A stretch of 64,000 nt of DNA, taken from JANQFM01 sp035471925 (lineage in GTDB: Bacteria; Acidobacteriota; UBA6911; RPQK01; DATIPO01). Numbering within the stretch: the stretch's first letter is position 1; each line of letters starts with the position of its first letter. Location of the stretch: positions 16,241 through 80,240 of the forward strand of contig DATIPO010000223.1 in assembly GCA_035471925.1 (NCBI GenBank), written 5' to 3'. A program made the translations under genes and the position numbers. Below, one piece after another: positions 40,321 through 49,115 of this stretch. The notes below the pieces were generated by a model. The model had not been told where the DNA came from. It saw nothing but the letters and a program-made list of their open reading frames with translations, and ran no database searches.

Positions 40321-41607
40321 ATGTCTAGGGCGCACAGAGCAATTCTTCGTAGCCTGCCTCTCTTGGCACTCCTTTGTACATTCAGTACGTTGGAAGCTGC
40401 GAAGAAGAAATCGCTGCTCATCGAGTCGGAACCACCCGGTGCCAGGATCGAGGCGAACGGCACATACCTAGGTACTACGCCGTATGTGTGGAAGATCGGC
40501 AACCACGCATTCAACCCAAACAAGAGGTGGGCCGGGTCCAAACGGCTGAGCGTGCCCATCGTGCTCACCTTGTCGAAGGAAGGTTACCTGGATCGCTCGG
40601 TCGAGATCACTGGCCCGCCACTGGAGTGGAGAAGCCTGAATGGACTCAATAGGTTCATTTATTACCTCATAACCTCGACCAAGTTCAGCGTGACACTGGT
40701 GAAGGCGGATGCTGCCGCCATATTAGGGCGTAATCCGTATCGAGGGGACAAAGAGACAGGCCAAACTCAGAGTCTAGCGGCCCACGGGGACGCCCTCACC
40801 ACAGAGGAAGTCGTTCGGAGGGCGCTACCCTCGATAGTTGTAGTGGAATCCAACGCCGGGCAGGGAAGCGGTTTCGTGGTTATGACCGATGGCGTGGTCG
40901 TGACTAATAAGCACGTGGTGAAAGCGAGTCCCCAGGTAACGGTCAGGACCAACGAGGGCAAGAGGCTCATGTCAAGCGCGGTGTTTACCCATCCCGACCG
41001 GGATCTGGCGATTATCAAGCTCGTGGATTCACAACTCCCGCCCTTAAAGCTTGCTGATCCTGCTGGACTGGATGTTGGATCGGAGGTTATCGCTATCGGC
41101 GCTCCGAGCGACCTCCAGAACACCGTTACTAAGGGCATCATAAGCGCCTTCAGGCAGAGTGCCGAGGCTGGTGTGCTCATGCAGACTGACGCCGCGATAA
41201 ACAGCGGGAACAGTGGAGGCCCCCTCCTGAATCGCTACGGAGAAGTGGTTGGCGTCAACACCCTGAAGCTGACGGGACATGAAGGACTGGGCTTCGCCAT
41301 CAGCGTGGCGGAGCTGGGCCAGATGATGGAGAAGTACCTTGGACAAGCCCCGGCGTTTTCGGAAGTCCAGGAACTCGGGGGGCCACTTGTTGAGATGCTC
41401 GTGGAATTCACGTCAGACCCAGCGGGAGCGGAGATCTACATTGACGGCGACTTTCAAGGCAGCACTCCTTCGAGACTTTCCCTGCCGGAGGGCACTTACC
41501 TCATCAAGGTTGTGCGGCCTGGCTTCCAGCCTTGGGAGAGGCGACTGAAGATAACCCAGGGGAATAGCCCTACGGTCCACGCTCTGTTGACGGTCGAACA
41601 GCACTAG
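40321..41607 (+). CDS. Trypsin-like serine protease flanked by two PEGA domains
   Basis: A 428-residue protein from the ATG at 40321, where a signal peptide begins (MSRAHRAILRSLPLLALLCTFSTLEA). A PEGA-like domain (SLLIESEPPGARIEANGTYLG) precedes an HtrA/trypsin-2 domain with His in TNKHVV, Asp in DRDLAII and Ser in INSGNSGGPLL, so the triad is complete. There is no PDZ domain; instead a second PEGA domain (FTSDPAGAEIYIDGDFQGSTPS) ends the protein. PEGA domains are surface beta-modules. The codon and base composition are less GC-rich than its neighbours, and an integrase relic follows. Confidence 0.88.
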   Translation: MSRAHRAILRSLPLLALLCTFSTLEAAKKKSLLIESEPPGARIEANGTYLGTTPYVWKIGNHAFNPNKRWAGSKRLSVPIVLTLSKEGYLDRSVEITGPPLEWRSLNGLNRFIYYLITSTKFSVTLVKADAAAILGRNPYRGDKETGQTQSLAAHGDALTTEEVVRRALPSIVVVESNAGQGSGFVVMTDGVVVTNKHVVKASPQVTVRTNEGKRLMSSAVFTHPDRDLAIIKLVDSQLPPLKLADPAGLDVGSEVIAIGAPSDLQNTVTKGIISAFRQSAEAGVLMQTDAAINSGNSGGPLLNRYGEVVGVNTLKLTGHEGLGFAISVAELGQMMEKYLGQAPAFSEVQELGGPLVEMLVEFTSDPAGAEIYIDGDFQGSTPSRLSLPEGTYLIKVVRPGFQPWERRLKITQGNSPTVHALLTVEQH

Positions 41608-41611
41608 CGGC

Positions 41612-41888
41612 ATGACTTATGATCGGTATGGCCCGAAGCCATACCTGCCGCTTGAGACGGTTCAACATCTGTCTGGTCGCATTTTCGCGTTGTCGGTATA
41701 CTCTCTTGAGTTTGCGGGCTACAATCCGAGGACCGTCCAGGAGCTACTGGGCCACAGCGACATCCACACCAGCATGCGCTATGCACTTCGCGCCCACTCA
41801 CGCCAGCAAGAGCGTGATCGAGGCACAGCGCCGCGAGGCGGTGGAAGCCGAAAAATCGCAGGCGACAAACAGGCAACAGGCAACGTGA
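41612..41888 (+). pseudogene. Tyrosine recombinase (phage integrase) C-terminal remnant, frameshifted
   Basis: In one frame the text AGYNPRTVQELLGHSDIHT followed by SMRYA matches the C-terminal catalytic box of tyrosine recombinases, including the conserved LGH and the Tyr nucleophile region. The family continuation (HFAPTHASKSVIEAQRREAV) is in the next frame from about 41782, so a one-base loss separates them. The N-terminal three quarters of an integrase are missing. It lies 51 bases from the 3' end of tRNA-Leu, a usual integration site. Confidence 0.7.
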
Positions 41889-41939
41889 CTGAGAAGAGGA
41901 TGGAACAGGTGGACGGCGCTAAGTCGTTGAAAACAAGAA

Positions 41940-42024
<85 letters not shown>

Positions 42025-42068
42025 ATCAGAGGCGGGGCTTGGCGTCCGAGCCGCCGCGGCGGATCTAC

Positions 42069-42097
42069 ATTGTACGGAAAAAAGAACAGGGGAACAA
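42069..42097 (-). promoter_or_regulatory. Candidate promoter of tRNA-Leu
   Basis: On the minus strand TTGTTC (42097-42092), a 17-base spacer and TACAAT (42074-42069), about 45 bases upstream of the mature 5' end. Confidence 0.4.
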
Positions 42098-42664
42098 AGC
42101 TTTTCCGCTTGAGGGTGGTGGGGGAAACACACAAGTCTCCCCCTACCCGCTTGAGATCACTGGGAACGGGGCGCCGATTGGCCAGGGATCTGCGAACTCG
42201 ATGTCGGCAACCGCGATCTTGACAGCAAAATGCGGAAGTCGTTCAGCCTCATGGGCCTGCCCATGACGAGTGGGTTGGTTCTGGATAGAGGACTGACCTC
42301 CTCCATGCTGCTTCCTGGCAAGTTGCAGAGTGGCAGGCGGGGCGAGGTGAACATCACCTACCAGTGCGAGATCGGTCGGTCGATGGTCAGGTCGTCGAGA
42401 CGGGGGATGGAGTTTCGGGCCTTCGCCGGCGGAGGGAGAGGCGTGGGGGAGCGGCGGGGAAGCCTTCGCCGCTCCGCTTGGCGTAGGAAGGCAGTTTGGC
42501 GGGGCGTTACAATAAGAAGCGCCGATCTCCGTTGGCTTGGCCGGCTTCCGGAAAGCTTCCATCGGTCTCGCTTCTGCCTCTACATGCGTCATGGCAGTGA
42601 AGAAGGGATCAATCGCGTGGCAAGAAACTTCCAAGCGCCTGACTCCAGGGAGAATGACCTCTGC
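42098..42664. other. Gene-free stretch between tRNA-Leu and tRNA-Pro
   Basis: Open frames on both strands here (for example 42143-43030 minus and 42230-42904 plus) run through tRNA-Pro and show no domain or codon pattern. The composition is heterogeneous. I see no supported gene. Confidence 0.5.
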
Positions 42665-42670
42665 TATACT
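42665..42670 (+). promoter_or_regulatory. -10 box TATACT of tRNA-Pro
   Basis: TATACT lies 18 bases before the mature 5' end of tRNA-Pro. No good -35 is found at the normal distance; CTGACT lies 20 bases upstream. Confidence 0.35.
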
Positions 42671-42688
42671 CGGCCCATCATGCCGGGT

Positions 42689-42765
<77 letters not shown>

Positions 42766-42928
42766 TCTCCTCCATCCCCGAATGGATTCTGGACGACGAA
42801 TAGGAAAAAGGCACGATTCGTGTCGGAACTCGCCTAGCTGGCCCTTGCCACAGCCTTTCAGGAGTGAACAAGAGACAATCCCCCTTGAACACGTCGAGGG
42901 GTGATGATTCCGCGCAAGGGCGGAGTCC

Positions 42929-42953
42929 CTTCCCCGGGAATCGGGGAGTTTTT
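42929..42953 (+). terminator. Probable intrinsic terminator downstream of tRNA-Pro
   Basis: CTTCCCCG-GGAAT-CGGGGAG followed by TTTTT forms a GC-rich hairpin with one bulge and a short U-tract, 164 bases after tRNA-Pro. It probably ends that transcript. The rest of 42766-43132 has no gene that I can support. Confidence 0.55.
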
Positions 42954-43132
42954 CCACACCGTGGTTCCTGCCAAGCTCCATTCCCGCCGGCCCGAGAGAG
43001 ACCGGCGATCACCCTTCCAAAATCGCTCAATGCCCCTGTTCATAAGGGTTTGCGCTCGACAGCCGGTTGTGAGGCCGCCTTTGGCATGTCCTTTGCACCT
43101 TGTGTAAGTGCGAGTCGATTGAATGAATCGAA

Positions 43133-43147
43133 GGTGCTCAGAGCACC
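43133..43147. promoter_or_regulatory. Palindrome upstream of the glycine-zipper lipoprotein gene
   Basis: GGTGCTC-A-GAGCACC is a perfect 7-bp inverted repeat 16 bases before the start codon, adjacent to AAAGGA. A smaller one, CGATT-GAATG-AATCG, lies just upstream. This could be a repressor operator or a translation-controlling hairpin. Confidence 0.4.
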
Positions 43148-43163
43148 GAAAGGATAGAAGATC

Positions 43164-43760
43164 ATGTGGAAACGGATACTTAGCGTGTTGACAGCTTTAG
43201 CGACTCTTCTCTGGCTAGCCGCCTGCAGCGGAGTGGAAGCTCTAGATGCAGAGCAGACCATCGAAGTGCCGGCTGGAATGCGCATGTCAGTCACCCTGGA
43301 CGAGCGTCTGGACTCCGGTGATAACTACGTGGGCGACACATTCAGCATGACAGTGGCCGAGGAGGTTGTCGTCAATGAACAGACCGCAATCCCCGTGGGG
43401 ACCGTCGTGAGCGGCGTGGTTTCCGACGTGGAAAGCGCCGGACGTCCCAACAAGGGCGGCAAGCTCTCGATCGAACCCCGCCAACTCACCGTGAGAGGCG
43501 AATCGATACCCCTGAAAGGCGACATCGTCTCCTTCCGCGGCGAAGGCAGCATTAAGGAGGACCTGAAGGAAATCGGCATCGCCAGCGGCGTCGGAGCCGC
43601 CATCGGAGCCTTGATTGACGGCGGCAAAGGCGCTCTGGCCGGACTGGCCATCGGCGGCGTGGGCACCTTTCTCTCCACCAAGGGAGAACAAGTCGAATTG
43701 CCCCCCGAGACGCCCCTCGTGATTCAGTTGAACGAGGCCATCGAAGTGCCGCAAGGATAA
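43164..43760 (+). CDS. Glycine-zipper lipoprotein
   Basis: A 198-residue protein with a signal peptide ending in lipobox LAAC (Cys21). The middle (VPAGMRMSVTLDERLDSGDNYVGDTFSMTV) looks like the beta-barrel found at the end of conjugation/VirB10-like and related envelope proteins. The C-terminal part has a Gly/Ala helix pair (GIASGVGAAIGALIDGGKGALAGLAIGG) typical of glycine zippers that insert in membranes. Monocistronic, with palindromes upstream and a strong terminator downstream. Function unknown. Confidence 0.75.
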   Translation: MWKRILSVLTALATLLWLAACSGVEALDAEQTIEVPAGMRMSVTLDERLDSGDNYVGDTFSMTVAEEVVVNEQTAIPVGTVVSGVVSDVESAGRPNKGGKLSIEPRQLTVRGESIPLKGDIVSFRGEGSIKEDLKEIGIASGVGAAIGALIDGGKGALAGLAIGGVGTFLSTKGEQVELPPETPLVIQLNEAIEVPQG

Positions 43761-43788
43761 CGCGCCTAACTCTTCCACCTTACCAAGC

Positions 43789-43817
43789 CGGCGGCCTGCA
43801 AAGGCCGCCGCTTTTTT
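43789..43817 (+). terminator. Intrinsic terminator
   Basis: CGGCGGCCT-GCAA-AGGCCGCCG (43789-43810) followed by C and six T. A 9-bp perfect GC stem and U-tract directly after the lipoprotein gene. Confidence 0.92.
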
Positions 43818-43822
43818 GTCGC

Positions 43823-45067
43823 CTATATGTTTTCGTAGCTGAGCGACTCGGCCAGGCGCGGATCGCGCATCGGCACCAGCTTGGGACGCCTCATCAGGTA
43901 GGCCAAGGCTCCCAGGAAAACCCCTCCGACACCGATCAGGCAAGTCAGATCCAGCAGATGGGGATGGAAGCCCAGAGCCCCGGCGACCCCGTCAACCGTG
44001 GTGGTTCGGCTGGGCATGACCAGCCAGTAGAGATCGATGTAGTGGACCAACAGCAGCCAAACAGAGGCGACCGCGATGGTGATTTTGCGGCGCTTGATGC
44101 TGATCGGCAGCAGGAAGAAGAAGGGCAAAGCGAAGTGTCCGGCAGCCAGGAAGATGGAAACCTCGCGCCATCCGTGCTCCCAACGGTGGGCGTACCACAG
44201 GGTTTCCTCGGGAATGGCGCCGTACCAGATGAGCATGAACTGGGAAAAAGCGATGTAGGCCCAGAAAACCACGAAGCCGAAGAGCAGCTTGCCCAAGTCG
44301 TGAAAGTGCTCATAGGTGACGACGCTGGTCAGCAGGTCGCGTGCCTGCAGGCGGATGATCAAAAGCACCAGCAAGGCCAGGGCCCCCAGAAAACTGCCGG
44401 CGAAGAAGTAGACTCCGAAGATGGTCGAATACCAGTGGGGATCGAGTGACATGATCCAGTCGAACGAGGCGAAGGTCAGGGTCACGCCGAAGACGATCAA
44501 TGCCGGAGCGCTGCGGGCTTGCAGCTTGCGGGTGATGGCGGGATCTCCCGCTTCGTCCTGACGCATCGATTCCTTGCGGAACCACCAGGCCACCAGCGTC
44601 CAGGCCACGATGTAGAAGATGGAGCGGATGAGGAAGAAGGGCTCGTTGAGGTAGCCCGACTTGGCTCGCAGAAGGGGATCCGCCTCGACGGCCTCGTGAT
44701 GCGTCCAGTGGTAGAGATCATGCAGTCCCAGGAAGAGCAGCGGCAGCATGAGGACGCCCAGCACGGGCAAGGTGGCCATTCCATGCTCGGCCAGCCGACG
44801 CACGGCCACGCTCCATCCCGCCCGTGAGGCCAGGGTGGCCAGGACGAAGAACATGCAGCCCAGTCCCAGGCTGATGAAGAAGAGGCACGCCACCAAATAG
44901 GAATTCCACAACTGCTGGCTGCTGCCGCTCAGGCCCCAGATCAAGGAAACGGCCAGGAAAACGATCCCGACGCCGCCCGCAATCATGGGCATGCGGGCCC
45001 AGGGGTGATCTTGGGGGATGGAGATTTCCCGCGGGTCGATGGCGGGCAGTTGATGCGAATCAGCCAC
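43823..45067 (-). CDS. actF: Alternative complex III, quinol-binding membrane subunit ActF
   Basis: A 414-residue protein with about ten membrane helices. Motifs such as LHDLYHWTHHEAV, FASFDWIMSLDPHWYSTIFG and IAFSQFMLIWYGAIPEETLWYAHR are diagnostic of the quinol:cytochrome c oxidoreductase ActF subunit (NrfD-like, shortened). Alternative complex III replaces cytochrome bc1 in quinol oxidation. It starts 76 bases after the ActC-ActD fusion gene; ActE, normally between them, is missing. Confidence 0.9.
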   Translation of the reverse strand: MADSHQLPAIDPREISIPQDHPWARMPMIAGGVGIVFLAVSLIWGLSGSSQQLWNSYLVACLFFISLGLGCMFFVLATLASRAGWSVAVRRLAEHGMATLPVLGVLMLPLLFLGLHDLYHWTHHEAVEADPLLRAKSGYLNEPFFLIRSIFYIVAWTLVAWWFRKESMRQDEAGDPAITRKLQARSAPALIVFGVTLTFASFDWIMSLDPHWYSTIFGVYFFAGSFLGALALLVLLIIRLQARDLLTSVVTYEHFHDLGKLLFGFVVFWAYIAFSQFMLIWYGAIPEETLWYAHRWEHGWREVSIFLAAGHFALPFFFLLPISIKRRKITIAVASVWLLLVHYIDLYWLVMPSRTTTVDGVAGALGFHPHLLDLTCLIGVGGVFLGALAYLMRRPKLVPMRDPRLAESLSYENI

Positions 45068-45143
45068 GGTTTGCGTCTCCCTCGATTCGGTCGCTGCGGA
45101 TTCGGTCCGTTTTGAAGAGCATTGGGTTCATCGTCCTCTCGGG

Positions 45144-47123
45144 TCAGGCCGGTTCGGGGACGGCTTCCACACCGGAAGCGCCCGCTTTCTTGAGAAAAGC
45201 CGTGGTGGTGCGGCGGTCGAACTGGGGATCTTCGGCTTCGATGGAAATGAAGAATTCGTCGTCGCTCACGCCCGCGAACTCCTCGGACTCAAAGAGCGGA
45301 TGATGATGGCGTGGCAGACGCGAGAAGTGGAGGAAGCCCAAAACCGCGCCCAGCGCTCCGCCCAGCACTCCGGTCTCGAACATGATGGGGACGAAGGCCG
45401 GCCAACTGAAGAAGGGCTTGCCCGAGATGACCAGGGGATAAGCCTCCACGCTCACCCACCATTGCAGCAGCATTCCTGCCGCCGCGCCGCCCAGTCCCAG
45501 CACCAGCACGGCGTAGGGCACCATCGATCGGCCCAGTCCCATGGCCCGCTCCAGTCCGTGGACGGGAAAGGGAGTGTGGGCGTCCCAGGCTTTATATCCG
45601 GCCTCCCGAACCTTGGTGCAGGCGGCCCTGAGCGCCGATGGATCGGAGAACTTGGCCAGCAGCCCCCACGATCCTTCGCCCTCGGGATCAGCCCCTTCCT
45701 GAGCGGCGGCTTTGTGCAGTTCGTCGCCAGTGCGATCCTCGGCTTCGGCCTCTTCGTGAGCGTGGGCTTGCGGCAGGACGCCTTTAACCTCGGCAATGGC
45801 CACCATGGGCAAGAAGCGGACGAAGAGGGTGAAGAGCGTGAAGAAGAGTCCGAAGCTTCCCGCCAGAGTCGCGATGTCCCACCAGGTGGGCGTGAAGTAG
45901 TCCCAACTGGCCGGCAGAAAGTCGCGGTGCAGCGAAGTGACCACGATGACGAAGCGCTCAAACCACATCCCGATATTCACCAGGATGGAAACGATGAAGA
46001 GAATCACCACGTTGGTGCGGGCCTTCTTGAACCAGAAGATCTGAGGCGAAAGCACGTTGCAGCTCACCATGATCCAGTAGGCCCAGGCGTAGGGTCCGAA
46101 GGCGCGGTTGAGGAAGGCGAACTGCTCGAAGGGGTTGCCCGAATACCAGGCGATGAAGAACTCGATTCCGTAAGCGTATCCCACCAGCGAGCCGGTGAGC
46201 AGAATGAGCTTCGCCATGCGGTCGAAGTGGAGCATGTTGATGATGTGCTCCATCTTGAAGACCACCCGGCAAATGAGCATGAGCGTCAGGACCATGGCCA
46301 TGCCCGAGAAGATGGCGCCGGCCACGAAGTAAGGCGGGAAGACGGTAGTGTGCCAGCCCGGAAGCTGGGAGGTGGCGAAGTCGAAGGAGACCACCGAGTG
46401 GACGGAAAGCACCAGCGGAGTGGCCAGTCCGGCCAGCAGCAGGTAGGCCCGCTCGTAGTGCAGCCACTGGCGGTGAGAGCCGCGCCATCCCAGCGAGAGG
46501 AAGCCGAAAGTGATCTTGCGCAGGCCGGCCTTGGCCCGGTCGCGGACGGTGGCCAGGTCGGGAATCAGTCCCAGGTACCAGAAGAGAGCTGAGACGGTGA
46601 AGTAGATGGAGACGGCGAAGACGTCCCACATCAGCGGACTGCGGAACTGAGGCCACATGTCCATCTGGTTGGGCAAGGGAAGCATCCAGTAGGCCACCCA
46701 GGGGCGTCCGGTGTGGATGCCGGGGAAGACCAGGGCGCACATGACGGCGAAAAGCGTCATGGCCTCGGCGGCCCGGTTGATGGACGTCCGCCAGCGCTGG
46801 CGGAAGAGAAAGAGGACCGCCGAAATCAGGGTGCCGGCGTGTCCGATGCCGACCCAGAAGACAAAGTTTACGATGGGCCATCCCCAGGCCACGGGGACGT
46901 TGTTGCCCCAGATGCCGATGCCTTCCCACATCAGCCAGGCGATGGAAACGCCGAAGACGCCCAACAGGCCCATGGAAATGGCCAGCGTAATGTACCAGCC
47001 CAGCGACGGCTTCCATTCCAGAGGCTGCGCCACCGATTCGGTGATATCGTGGAAGTCGGGTTTGCCGCCGATCAGATCAGGTCGTTTATCAACCGGATCG
47101 ATATCCATGACTGCCTGGGCCAT
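45144..47123 (-). CDS. Alternative complex III ActC-ActD fusion protein
   Basis: A 659-residue protein. Residues 1-450 are the NrfD/PsrC-like quinol-binding subunit ActC with ten helices (NFVFWVGIGHAGTLISAVLFLFRQRWRTSINRAAEAM; FPGIHTGRPW). After an Ala/Glu/His-rich linker (about 455-490) residues 495-659 match ActD (DUF3341): GLLAKFSDPSALRAACTKVREAGYKAWDAHTPFPVHG plus two helices. ActC and ActD are normally separate neighbouring genes, so this is a fusion. No ActA or ActB gene precedes it. Confidence 0.9.
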   Translation of the reverse strand: MAQAVMDIDPVDKRPDLIGGKPDFHDITESVAQPLEWKPSLGWYITLAISMGLLGVFGVSIAWLMWEGIGIWGNNVPVAWGWPIVNFVFWVGIGHAGTLISAVLFLFRQRWRTSINRAAEAMTLFAVMCALVFPGIHTGRPWVAYWMLPLPNQMDMWPQFRSPLMWDVFAVSIYFTVSALFWYLGLIPDLATVRDRAKAGLRKITFGFLSLGWRGSHRQWLHYERAYLLLAGLATPLVLSVHSVVSFDFATSQLPGWHTTVFPPYFVAGAIFSGMAMVLTLMLICRVVFKMEHIINMLHFDRMAKLILLTGSLVGYAYGIEFFIAWYSGNPFEQFAFLNRAFGPYAWAYWIMVSCNVLSPQIFWFKKARTNVVILFIVSILVNIGMWFERFVIVVTSLHRDFLPASWDYFTPTWWDIATLAGSFGLFFTLFTLFVRFLPMVAIAEVKGVLPQAHAHEEAEAEDRTGDELHKAAAQEGADPEGEGSWGLLAKFSDPSALRAACTKVREAGYKAWDAHTPFPVHGLERAMGLGRSMVPYAVLVLGLGGAAAGMLLQWWVSVEAYPLVISGKPFFSWPAFVPIMFETGVLGGALGAVLGFLHFSRLPRHHHPLFESEEFAGVSDDEFFISIEAEDPQFDRRTTTAFLKKAGASGVEAVPEPA

Positions 47124-47378
47124 AGGCTTTCCATCCTCAAGAATGCGGTTTCAGGTCTCCTGCGCCCAAACCCCGCCGGGGCGGCTCCTCTCTTGGCCTG
47201 CGGCGGGCTGCTGCGCAAGCCGTCCAGCCGCCGTTTTGAGCGCACTCATGACCGGTTGCAGGAGAAACTACACCAAGGCCGCATAAGACGCAAGTGTTGC
47301 GCGGCCTTAATTCGCCGGGGCGGCTGGGGCCCCTGTGGGACGCTCAGCGGGAGGCGCCTGCCGACAGGGGAAGCCGCT

Positions 47379-49115
47379 ATGATGAGAAGTCGGCCTATGA
47401 ACCAATATGTGCCCGAGAATCCGCTCATCGTGCAGGGCGATCACACCATCCTGGTGGAGGTGGCGGCGCCCCGCTACGCGGAGGTCCGCGACCGCTTGCA
47501 GGCCTTTGCCGAACTGGTGAAATCACCCGAGCACGTCCACAGCTACCGCATCACTCCCCTCTCTATCTGGAACGCCTGCGCGGCCGAAATCTCCACTCAG
47601 TGGATCCTGGACACCCTGCGAGAATTCGCCAAATATCCGGTCCCTGACCATGTCCTCCACGAGATCACCGACTTCGCCTCCCGCTATGGACGCCTGCGCC
47701 TGGAACGCGCCGACGGCGGACTGATTCTGGTGGCCGACGAGGCTCCCTTGGCCGAGGAGATCAGCCGCCATCGCGCGGCGGGTCCTCTGTTGGGAGAGCG
47801 ACTCTCCGACTCCATCTTCCAGGTCGACCCGGCCTTGCGGGGACGGCTCAAGCAGGCTCTGGTCAAGGCCGGATTTCCCGCCCAGGATCTGGCCGGCTAC
47901 GTGCGCGGAGACGATCTCGAGGTGGCCCTGCGGACGCTTACCGGCGGCGGACGCCCCTTCTCCCTGCGCGACTACCAGCGGCGCGCCGTCCGCTCCTTCT
48001 ATGCTCGGGGAGAAGCCGAAGGCGGTTCGGGTGTGGTGGTGCTGCCCTGCGGAGCCGGCAAGACTATCGTGGCCATGGGCGTGATGGCCGAGCTGCAATG
48101 CTCGACCCTCATCCTCACCACCGGCATCACCGCCTCGCGCCAGTGGATGCGGGAGATCCTCGACAAGACCTCGCTTGAAGAACATCAGATCGGCGAATAC
48201 TCGGGCCATAACAAGGAAGTACGTCCGGTCACAGTGGCCACCTACAACATCATGACCTACCGCCGCTCCGGCGAGGACGGCGAATTCCTCCACCTCGACC
48301 TCTTCGACCGGCGCAACTGGGGACTGATCATCTACGACGAGGTGCATCTGCTGCCGGCGCCGGTCTTCCAGGTCACGGCTTCCCTGCAGGCCCGCCGCCG
48401 CCTGGGCCTGACAGCCACGCTGGTGCGTGAGGACGGACGCGAAGACGATGTCTTCGCCCTCATCGGACCCAAGAAAGCCGACGTCCCCTGGCGCGAACTG
48501 GAAAGCCAGGGATGGATCGCCACCGCCCGCTGCTGCGAGATGCGCGTCCCCCTGCCGGCTTCGCAACGCATGAGCTACGCCACCGCCGATCCCCGCGCCA
48601 AGGCCCGGCTGGCCGCCGAGAATCCGTGCAAACCGCCCCTGGTGCGGCGCATCCTGGATCGCCATCGCGGCCAGCCCACCCTCATCATCGGAACCTATGT
48701 CGACCAATTGAAGCGGCTGGGTGACGAGTTGGACATCCCCGTCCTCACCGGGGCCACCTCTCAGGAAGTGCGTGAGGACTGCTACTCGCGCTTCAAGAGC
48801 GGACGCCTCAAGACTCTGGCCGTCTCCAAGATCGCCAACTTCTCCGTCGACCTGCCCGACGCTGCGGTGGCTATCCAGATCTCCGGCACCTTCGGATCGC
48901 GTCAGGAAGAAGCCCAGCGGCTGGGACGGGTGCTGCGTCCCAAAGAGGACGGCAATCAGGCCCACTTCTACAGTTTGGTCTCACGCGACACGGTCGAGCA
49001 GGACTTCGCCCTCAAGCGGCAGCTCTTCCTGTGCGAGCAAGGCTACAAGTACCGCATCGAAGATCTGTCCGGCGACCTTCAGCCGGTGGGGGCGGCTGAA
49101 GGTGCCCCGCAATGA
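47379..49115 (+). CDS. XPB-family DNA repair helicase
   Basis: A 578-residue protein from the ATG at 47379 with AGGGGA seven bases upstream (ATGs at 47382 and 47397 are alternatives). The N-terminal domain (IVQGDHTILVEV .. YRITPLSIWNACAA, residues 17-120) precedes an SF2 helicase core: Walker A LPCGAGKTIVAMG near 222, DEVH box in IIYDEVHLLP, the XPB RED motif in VREDGREDD, and motif VI QRLGRVLRPK. XPB unwinds DNA in archaeal/eukaryotic repair and transcription initiation; bacterial homologues are scattered. The next gene overlaps by 4 bases and encodes its likely partner. Confidence 0.93.
   Translation: MMRSRPMNQYVPENPLIVQGDHTILVEVAAPRYAEVRDRLQAFAELVKSPEHVHSYRITPLSIWNACAAEISTQWILDTLREFAKYPVPDHVLHEITDFASRYGRLRLERADGGLILVADEAPLAEEISRHRAAGPLLGERLSDSIFQVDPALRGRLKQALVKAGFPAQDLAGYVRGDDLEVALRTLTGGGRPFSLRDYQRRAVRSFYARGEAEGGSGVVVLPCGAGKTIVAMGVMAELQCSTLILTTGITASRQWMREILDKTSLEEHQIGEYSGHNKEVRPVTVATYNIMTYRRSGEDGEFLHLDLFDRRNWGLIIYDEVHLLPAPVFQVTASLQARRRLGLTATLVREDGREDDVFALIGPKKADVPWRELESQGWIATARCCEMRVPLPASQRMSYATADPRAKARLAAENPCKPPLVRRILDRHRGQPTLIIGTYVDQLKRLGDELDIPVLTGATSQEVREDCYSRFKSGRLKTLAVSKIANFSVDLPDAAVAIQISGTFGSRQEEAQRLGRVLRPKEDGNQAHFYSLVSRDTVEQDFALKRQLFLCEQGYKYRIEDLSGDLQPVGAAEGAPQ

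Noticed and set aside
46713..47378. N-terminal extension of the XPB frame
   Set aside because: It is antisense to the ActC-ActD gene; the helicase N-terminal domain and ribosome site begin at 47379.
47523..48965. 480-codon minus-strand frame
   Set aside because: It is the antisense of the XPB helicase gene.
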